Part shown: positions 7,600 through 11,654 of the stretch, piece by piece | How positions within the stretch are numbered: position 1 is the first letter of the stretch | How the letters are laid out: each line of letters begins with the position of its first letter | NCBI GenBank assembly: GCA_900313855.1 | Contig: OMSZ01000198.1 | Coordinates: 1 to 11,654, forward strand | Length of the DNA: 11,654 nt | Origin: an uncultured Eubacteriales bacterium | Lineage (GTDB): Bacteria; Bacillota; Clostridia; Lachnospirales; Lachnospiraceae | Direction of reading: 5' to 3' | Program-made: the position numbers and the translations under genes | Notes under the pieces: generated by a model | What the model saw: only the letters and a program-made list of their open reading frames with translations | The model's database searches: none | What the model was told of the DNA's origin: nothing

Positions 7600-7887
7600 A
7601 TGGGATTATTTGATTTATTTAATAGAAAAAAATCATCCGGAGATTATGCCAAGGACAGATTAAAGCTTTTGCTGGTATCGGACAGAGCTAACTGTTCACC
7701 GGATATTATGGAACAGATTAAGAATGACATTATAGAGGTCATTTCAAGATATATGGAAATTGACGCATCGGGACTTGATATACAGCTTACCCAGACTGAA
7801 TCAGAGGGTGGCAACGGAACGGTTCCGGCATTATATGCCAATATTCCGATTAAGGACATGAAGACCAAGCCGAAATCATTAAAATAA
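7600..7887 (+). CDS. minE: Cell division topological specificity factor MinE
   Basis: MinE drives release of MinD from the membrane and so sets where MinCD acts. The 95-residue protein has the usual layout: an N-terminal membrane-contacting segment MGLFDLFNRKK, the anti-MinCD helix DYAKDRLKLLLVSDRA at about 15-30, and a dimerising topological domain at about 35-85 (DIMEQIKNDIIEVISRYMEI, then LTQTES and LYANIPI). Length is close to the E. coli protein (88). The ATG at 7600 has TTGGAG about 10 bp upstream. It forms a complete Min oscillator set with the two genes before it. The presence of minE rather than only divIVA is common in Clostridia. Confidence 0.95.
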   Translation: MGLFDLFNRKKSSGDYAKDRLKLLLVSDRANCSPDIMEQIKNDIIEVISRYMEIDASGLDIQLTQTESEGGNGTVPALYANIPIKDMKTKPKSLK

Positions 7888-7905
7888 TAAAGCAGGGTAT
7901 TAATA

Positions 7906-9024
7906 GTGGAGAATATATTCGAAGGCTACAGATTACGTAATTATAACTTCAAATTACTTTTTCTTGTTGTATGTTCTATTGTTTTCGGAACAGTGATGAT
8001 CAATAGTGCTGATCACAGTTACCTGAAAAAACAGGTATTTGGCGCTGCTGTTTGTGTATTGGGGCTTATAACTTTATCCCTTATAAGCTACAAATTCATC
8101 AGCAAATTTTATCTTATTCTTTATGGTTTTAACATATTATTATTAAGTGCCGTTCTGTTATTCGGAACTAATGTAAACGGTGCAACAAGATGGATCGGTT
8201 CTGATGATTTTATTAAGCTTCAGCCTTCGGAATTTTCAAAGATCATTATGATAATCTGCGCAGCAAGATTTTTGTCGGATCACAAGGACAGTATCAATAC
8301 CGCAAAAACACTTATAGGTTATGCTTTGTTTTGTGCATTTCCTTTATTATTGATATTCTTAGAACCGGATCTTTCAACTACCATTGACTTGTTTATTATA
8401 CTTTTTGCAATGCTTTTTGTTGCAGGATTAAGCTTTAAGATAATTTTAGTAGGTTTGTTGTGTTTGATACCGTTAGCGGGAAGCTTTTTATGGTATATCA
8501 AACAGCCTGATCCTATGTTTCTTGATCAGTATCAGGTTAACAGAATATTATCGCATCTTTATCCGGAGGACTATGCAGATACAACACAGTATCAACAGGA
8601 TAATTCTGTTATGGCTATAGGTTCGGGGCAATTAACCGGCAAAGGACTTAATAATTCTACGCTTGCAACTGTTAAAGATGCTAATCTTATTTCAGAACAG
8701 CAGACGGATTTTATTTTTTCGGTAGTCGGTGAAGAATTAGGTTTTGCAGGAAGTAGTATTCTTATTGTAATTTTAGGGTCAATTGTGGTACAATGTATAA
8801 GGACTGCACGAAAGGCCAATGATGAAAGAGGTATGTTTATTGCAACGGGTGTTGCTACACTTATTGGCTTTCAGACATTTATCAATATAGGAGTTGCAAC
8901 ATCATTACTGCCGAATACCGGTATTCCGTTGCCTTTTATAAGCTACGGACTATCATCTTTGGTAAGCTGTTGTGCAGGAATAGGTCTGGTAATTAATGTT
9001 GCATTACAGAGAAGGAAATTTTAA
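7906..9024 (+). CDS. rodA: SEDS peptidoglycan polymerase RodA
   Basis: RodA is the SEDS glycosyltransferase that polymerises lipid II during elongation together with PBP2. The 372-residue protein has about ten membrane helices and the family marks in order: NGATRWI (91-97), LQPSEFSKI (105-113), LEPDLSTT (152-159), NSVMAIGSGQLTGKGL (233-248), EQQTDFIFSVVGEELGF (264-280) and GIPLPFISYGLSS (339-351). D268 in the TDF motif corresponds to the catalytic Asp described in RodA. The start is a GTG at 7906, supported by AGCAGGG (7891-7897) 8 bp upstream; no closer ATG fits. Position next to minE and downstream of PBP2 argues for RodA rather than FtsW or SpoVE, though the SEDS paralogues are similar in sequence. 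Confidence 0.93.
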   Translation: MENIFEGYRLRNYNFKLLFLVVCSIVFGTVMINSADHSYLKKQVFGAAVCVLGLITLSLISYKFISKFYLILYGFNILLLSAVLLFGTNVNGATRWIGSDDFIKLQPSEFSKIIMIICAARFLSDHKDSINTAKTLIGYALFCAFPLLLIFLEPDLSTTIDLFIILFAMLFVAGLSFKIILVGLLCLIPLAGSFLWYIKQPDPMFLDQYQVNRILSHLYPEDYADTTQYQQDNSVMAIGSGQLTGKGLNNSTLATVKDANLISEQQTDFIFSVVGEELGFAGSSILIVILGSIVVQCIRTARKANDERGMFIATGVATLIGFQTFINIGVATSLLPNTGIPLPFISYGLSSLVSCCAGIGLVINVALQRRKF

Positions 9025-9025
9025 C

Positions 9026-9055
9026 AAATAATAATTATGGGGGTAATTATTATTT
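9026..9055 (+). other. A/T-only hairpin with G-rich loop between rodA and mgsA
   Basis: Two bases after the rodA stop, AAATAATAATTA (9026-9037) and TAATTATTATTT (9044-9055) form a perfect 12-bp inverted repeat enclosing the 6-nt loop TGGGGG. The stem has no G or C pairs, and no long U run follows, so it is not a standard intrinsic terminator. It might be an RNA processing or stability element, an operator or a weak attenuator. The pairing is read directly; the function is unknown. Confidence 0.6.
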
Positions 9056-9100
9056 ATATGTTTATATGAATCAAATCAGCGTTATATGGAGGGGTGCTTA

Positions 9101-9496
9101 ATGAATATTGGGCTTATAGCACATGATGCTAAGAAGAAGCTGATGCAGAATTTTTGTATTGCTTACAGGGGTATTTTAAGTAAACACGAGCTTTATGCTA
9201 CCGGAACTACAGGTCGTTTGATCGAGGATGTCACCAATTTAACTGTTCACAAATATCTTGCCGGTCATTTAGGAGGCGAGCAGCAGTTAGGATCCGAGAT
9301 AGAACATAACGATATCGATATGGTTATATTCTTAAGGGATCCGCAGAATCCGAAATCTCACGAACCCGATATCAATAATATTTTTATGTTATGTGATATG
9401 CATAATATTCCGTTAGCTACCAATTTGGCTACTGCTGAATTGCTTATTAAAGCTCTTGACCGAGGAGATTTGGATTGGCGTGAAATTTTCAAATAG
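9101..9496 (+). CDS. mgsA: Methylglyoxal synthase
   Basis: MgsA converts dihydroxyacetone phosphate to methylglyoxal and phosphate, a glycolytic bypass that frees phosphate. Recognisable motifs are IGLIAHD at 3-9, ATGTTG (33-38) of the phosphate site, GGEQQLGS (58-65), IFLRDP (76-81), SHEPD (86-90) and PLATNLATAE (104-113). The equivalents of E. coli His19, Asp20, His98 and Asp101 are present (H8, D9, H87, D90), but the position of catalytic Asp71 is Glu60, and the flanking SGP is AGH. I recall related Lachnospiraceae enzymes with the same GGEQQ, so it may be a subfamily trait. The start is the ATG at 9101, preceded 6 bp upstream by GGAGGGG (9088-9094). An in-frame ATG at 9086 overlaps that site and is unlikely. 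Length is 131 residues against 152 in E. coli, lacking its N- and C-terminal ends. Confidence 0.9.
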   Translation: MNIGLIAHDAKKKLMQNFCIAYRGILSKHELYATGTTGRLIEDVTNLTVHKYLAGHLGGEQQLGSEIEHNDIDMVIFLRDPQNPKSHEPDINNIFMLCDMHNIPLATNLATAELLIKALDRGDLDWREIFK

Positions 9497-9500
9497 TTAC

Positions 9501-10481
9501 ATGCATAACCGTTTCAGATATGCGTTATCCGTTATATCAGTATTTGTAGTATGCTTTACATTACTAACAGGTTGTAATTATCAAAGCTATGACACTTCAT
9601 CAATGATACATATTAATGATGATTGTGAATTACCGATCATAAGACCTTCCGGATTATCGTCTGAGAATGTAGTTATACCTTATGATGCTTACATTTATGA
9701 TGATTCCGAATTTGAATTCGGTGCCGGATTATTGATCGATCAGACTAAAAATAGTGTTGTATATGCAGCTAACCCGCACAAGAGAATATATCCTGCTTCA
9801 ATGACAAAGATCATGACAGCTATTATTGTTATGGATGCAGTTAATAACGGACAGATATCGTTAAATGATACCGTAGTTGTCGGAAAGAAAATTGAATTTA
9901 ACGAAGATAATGTTGCGGTGCTTGGTTTAATGCCCGGAGATTACATAACAGTTAATGATCTTATGCATGCGCTTTTGGTATCTTCACTAAATGACAGCGC
10001 AGTTGTTTTGGCAAGATATGTAGGAGGCTCTGTTGATAATTTTGTTGAGCGTATGAATACAAAGGCTGCAGAGTTGGGAGCGACCAATACGCATTTTGTC
10101 AATCCTCATGGTCTGCATGATAACAGACATTATACAACGCCTTATGATCTTTATTTGATATTCAAGGAATTTTTAAAGAATGATACCTTGCTTCAGATTG
10201 ACAGCAAGAGTACATATACATTAACGTATACCCGTGATGATGAAAAGGTTGAGGTTGATCTTACAGCCACTAACGCATTTTTATCAAGCTCATTTAATTT
10301 GCCAACAGGTTATCATATAACAGGTTGGAAAACCGGTACTACAGAAAAGGCCGGAAGCTGTATAATACTTGAGTTTGTTAGTGATGAGACCGGTGACAAA
10401 TATATTTGTCTGGTGTCAAATGCCAAAGATCACGAAAGCCTTTATCAGAATGTACAGGATATGTTAAAACAAATATATTAA
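9501..10481 (+). CDS. Lipoprotein-type D-Ala-D-Ala carboxypeptidase (S11 family)
   Basis: A DD-carboxypeptidase of the DacA/PBP5 type, which removes the terminal D-Ala from stem pentapeptides outside the membrane. Catalytic motifs are complete: S100-M-T-K103 with the nucleophilic Ser, S162-L-N164, and K277-T-G-T280. The N-terminus has a basic start, a hydrophobic core at about 8-22 and the lipobox LLTGC, so C25 is probably lipidated. At 326 residues it ends soon after the KTG domain and lacks the C-terminal beta domain and amphipathic anchor of classical PBP5; the lipid anchor would replace these. The start is uncertain. ATG 9501 lies 4 bp after the mgsA stop with no clear ribosome binding site, suggesting reinitiation. 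GTG 9480, inside mgsA, has GAGGAGA at 9462-9468 about 11 bp upstream and also gives a valid lipoprotein signal; TTG 9456 is less likely. Confidence 0.9.
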   Translation: MHNRFRYALSVISVFVVCFTLLTGCNYQSYDTSSMIHINDDCELPIIRPSGLSSENVVIPYDAYIYDDSEFEFGAGLLIDQTKNSVVYAANPHKRIYPASMTKIMTAIIVMDAVNNGQISLNDTVVVGKKIEFNEDNVAVLGLMPGDYITVNDLMHALLVSSLNDSAVVLARYVGGSVDNFVERMNTKAAELGATNTHFVNPHGLHDNRHYTTPYDLYLIFKEFLKNDTLLQIDSKSTYTLTYTRDDEKVEVDLTATNAFLSSSFNLPTGYHITGWKTGTTEKAGSCIILEFVSDETGDKYICLVSNAKDHESLYQNVQDMLKQIY

Positions 10482-10497
10482 TTAAGGAGGAACGATG

Positions 10498-10920
10498 ATG
10501 GTTGAACTAATTGTAGGGGATAAGGGTACAGGTAAAACCAAGATCCTTATGGCAAAGGCGAATGATGACATTAAAGTTACAGGAGGTAATACAGTCTATC
10601 TTGACATCAACAACAAACATATGTATGAGCTTAGTCACCGTATCCGCCTTTTAAATGTACAGGAGTATAACATTCACTCAAGAGATATGTTCCTTGGATT
10701 TATTTATGGGGTAATTTCACAGGATTACGATCTTGACAAAATGTTTTTAGATAATTTCATGTCAATTGCATGCCTTAACAATGTTGAAGAGGCAGAAGAA
10801 CTTATCAATGAGCTTATTAAGATTTCAGAAAAATCAGAAATTGACTTTATAATCAGCTTAACAGCTAAGAAAGATGATCTTTCAGATTCCATCAAAGAGC
10901 TTGTTACTGTAGCTTTATAA
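10498..10920 (+). CDS. Small P-loop protein of unknown function
   Basis: The 140-residue protein opens directly with a nucleotide-binding strand and a canonical Walker A motif, G7-DKGTGKT-14. A plausible Walker B strand is KMFLD near 81-85, and a late strand IDFIISLTA (115-123) resembles the end of a minimal P-loop fold. There is no membrane segment, signal or added domain. Similar small proteins occur in Lachnospiraceae and I recall them carrying the label twitching motility protein PilT, but the size and lack of PilT domains make that name unsafe. The function is not known. AAGGAGG at 10484-10490 is 7 bp before the ATG at 10498; ATG 10495 is also possible but only 4 bp away. It follows the carboxypeptidase by 13-16 bp and is the last gene before the terminator, so it is probably expressed with the envelope operon. 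Confidence 0.8.
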   Translation: MVELIVGDKGTGKTKILMAKANDDIKVTGGNTVYLDINNKHMYELSHRIRLLNVQEYNIHSRDMFLGFIYGVISQDYDLDKMFLDNFMSIACLNNVEEAEELINELIKISEKSEIDFIISLTAKKDDLSDSIKELVTVAL

Positions 10921-10930
10921 TAATAATTAA

Positions 10931-10966
10931 AGAACGCATCCGGCAAGAAAATGCCGGATGCGTTTT
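10931..10966. terminator. Strong hairpin terminator between convergent genes
   Basis: AACGCATCCGGCA (10933-10945) pairs perfectly with TGCCGGATGCGTT (10952-10964) around the 6-nt loop AGAAAA. One G-T and one A-T pair can extend the stem. A TTTT run at 10963-10966 follows on the + strand, and the minus-strand side reads into an A/T-rich stretch containing TTCTTTAATTATTA, so it can serve both the long + strand operon and the minus-strand DUF378 gene. It starts 11 bp after the P-loop gene stop. Confidence 0.85.
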
Positions 10967-10976
10967 CGCATGCGAA
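10965..10976. repeat. Perfect 12-bp palindrome beside the terminator
   Basis: TTCGCATGCGAA is a perfect palindrome overlapping the T run of the main terminator and repeats its GCATGCG-like core. On the + strand it is followed by TTTCTTTT, so it could act as a weak second stop, or it may simply be a protein-binding site. No function can be assigned. Confidence 0.4.
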
Positions 10977-10995
10977 TTTCTTTTCATATTCATGA

Positions 10996-11196
10996 TCAGA
11001 TCTCTGTCTGCATTCTACCATAGTAAGAAATAGCATATAATCCGCCTATTCCGACTAATGCATAGATAATACGGGTAAGCATTGTCATTTGACCAAATAT
11101 TGAACTTACAAGGTCAAAATCAAAGAAACCTATCAACCCCCAGTTGATAGCACCAATAAGAATGATTGTTAATACTGTGTAATCTAAAGCTTTCAT
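10996..11196 (-). CDS. DUF378 family small membrane protein
   Basis: The 66-residue protein has two membrane helices (about 6-24 and 42-60), with GAINWGLIGFF at 15-25 and RIIYALVGIGGLY at 42-54. These are the hallmarks of DUF378 (the B. subtilis YuzA type), whose role is unknown. The start is the ATG at 11196: AAAGGAG (complement of 11205-11211) is 8 bp upstream. An in-frame upstream ATG at 11232 lies before the hairpin and ribosome binding site and would add 12 residues; it is less likely. The gene converges on the long + strand operon across the shared terminator and diverges from the HlyD-like gene. The complement of 11213-11231, just before the ribosome binding site, forms a small hairpin. 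Confidence 0.88.
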   Translation of the reverse strand: MKALDYTVLTIILIGAINWGLIGFFDFDLVSSIFGQMTMLTRIIYALVGIGGLYAISYYGRMQTEI

Positions 11197-11212
11197 ATTA
11201 TTTACTCCTTTC

Positions 11213-11231
11213 TGTATGGAAGAACCATACA
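11213..11231 (-). promoter_or_regulatory. Inverted repeat in the DUF378 leader
   Basis: TGTATGG (11213-11219) and CCATACA (11225-11231) form a perfect 7-bp inverted repeat with a 5-nt loop. It lies immediately upstream of the AAAGGAG ribosome binding site of DUF378 on the minus strand. It could be an mRNA hairpin affecting translation or a small operator. The pairing is clear; a role is inference. Confidence 0.4.
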
Positions 11232-11279
11232 TTTGAATGTTGTTATTGTTTGTATAATTAATAATTTTTATTCATAAAT

Positions 11280-11308
11280 ATTGTAGTTATTGCAAATTAA
11301 TGATACAA
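11280..11308 (-). promoter_or_regulatory. Candidate promoter for DUF378 (minus strand)
   Basis: On the minus strand, TTGTAT (complement of 11303-11308) is followed after 17 bp by TACAAT (complement of 11280-11285). This would start transcription near 11273 and give a leader of roughly 75 nt. It lacks a TG extension, and A/T-rich sequence makes chance matches likely. It occupies nearly the same bases as the + strand promoter. Confidence 0.35.
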
Positions 11309-11309
11309 T
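11281..11309 (+). promoter_or_regulatory. Candidate extended -10 promoter for the HlyD-like gene
   Basis: TTGTAG at 11281-11286 and TACAAT at 11304-11309 are 17 bp apart, with TG at 11301-11302 giving an extended -10. A start near 11316 would leave a leader of about 25 nt with GGAGG at 11328-11332. Pattern-based. Confidence 0.5.
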
Positions 11310-11340
11310 AGTCAAGTGTTTATTTACGGAGGTGCTGATT

Positions 11341-11654
11341 TTGAAACGCTATAATCCTCAAAAAGATTCTGTTTTATTTCAATTGAATACAGGAACGGTT
11401 GTTTTTGGAATCATTTTCCTCTATATCGTTATAAGAGTGATCATTTCTTTTCAAAGCGAAACTCTTTCAATCTATGAAGTTCAGAACAGTTACATTGATA
11501 CTAATATCAAGACTACTGCCTTGATACTTCGTCAGGAAACTCTTGTTAATACTTCAAGTTCAGGCTATGTAAGCTATTATGTACGTGACGGCGAGAAGAT
11601 AGGAAAGAACAAAACAGTATATACTATTGATGAAACCGGAAGTATATATGATAA
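11341..11654 (+). CDS. HlyD-like membrane adaptor protein, 3' partial
   Basis: An open frame starts at TTG 11341 and runs without a stop to the window edge (104 codons). GGAGG at 11328-11332 lies 8 bp upstream and a promoter lies just before, which supports the TTG start. The protein has a short basic cytoplasmic N-terminus (MKRYNPQKD), one membrane helix at about 17-37, and an extracytoplasmic part. In that part SSGYVSYYVRDGEKIGKN (72-90) looks like the first half of a lipoyl/barrel-sandwich domain, as in HlyD-type adaptors. I recall similar Lachnospiraceae proteins annotated as HlyD family adaptors and located near sepF and other division genes, but the neighbours here lie outside the window. 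Whether it works in export or in envelope assembly is unknown. Confidence 0.75.
   Translation, partial: MKRYNPQKDSVLFQLNTGTVVFGIIFLYIVIRVIISFQSETLSIYEVQNSYIDTNIKTTALILRQETLVNTSSSGYVSYYVRDGEKIGKNKTVYTIDETGSIYD

Noticed and set aside
9086..9100. Upstream ATG extending MgsA by five residues
   Set aside because: That ATG overlaps the GGAGGGG ribosome binding site that serves the ATG at 9101, and the enzyme aligns from the later start.
1..11654. CRISPR array, tRNA, rRNA, insertion sequence or prophage genes
   Set aside because: No spaced direct repeats, clover-leaf or rRNA-like sequence, transposase or phage gene was seen; apart from the mreC tail the composition looks even.

Overview
The window reads as a chromosomal segment from a low-GC, rod-shaped Gram-positive anaerobe of the Clostridia, most likely a Lachnospiraceae member (Butyrivibrio/Roseburia/Agathobacter-like). 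The reasons are the A/T-rich third codon positions, strong AGGAGG-type ribosome binding sites, an unusually long PBP2, the mre-PBP2-min-rodA-mgsA gene order seen in many Clostridia, and small companion genes (a ~140-residue P-loop protein, DUF378, a HlyD-like adaptor) that I associate with that family. The genus cannot be fixed from the sequence alone.

Layout. Positions 2-1033 hold the 3' part of a PLP-dependent methionine gamma-lyase-family gene. A good extended -10 promoter spans its stop codon. From 1080 to 10920 ten genes lie on the + strand with small gaps or overlaps: mreC, mreD, PBP2 (mrdA), minC, minD, minE, rodA, mgsA, a lipoprotein-type D-Ala-D-Ala carboxypeptidase and a small P-loop protein of unknown function. 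They look like one transcription unit, with a possible internal promoter before minC, and end at a strong, probably bidirectional, hairpin terminator at 10931-10966. A convergent DUF378 membrane-protein gene (10996-11196, minus) follows. An A/T-rich divergent promoter region at 11280-11309 then serves DUF378 and a TTG-initiated, 3'-truncated HlyD-like membrane adaptor gene starting at 11341.

How the genes fit together. MreC, MreD, PBP2 and RodA are the core of the elongasome: RodA polymerises glycan, PBP2 cross-links it, and MreC/MreD couple them to MreB, which is not in this window. MinC, MinD and MinE place the division septum. The carboxypeptidase trims stem pentapeptides. MgsA, which makes methylglyoxal from dihydroxyacetone phosphate, is the metabolic outlier. 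No mobile element, CRISPR array, rRNA or tRNA was seen.

I did not find an unmistakable new system. The points most worth a second look are a putative zinc-binding Asp/Cys/His/Cys set around the PBP2 active site and its ~240-residue insert; an Asp-to-Glu change at the catalytic position of MgsA; a ~70-residue charged N-terminal extension on MinD; a 100-residue Asn/Asp tail on MreC; an uncharacterised P-loop protein closing the operon; a symmetric candidate bidirectional promoter; and two unexplained hairpins (after rodA and in the DUF378 leader).
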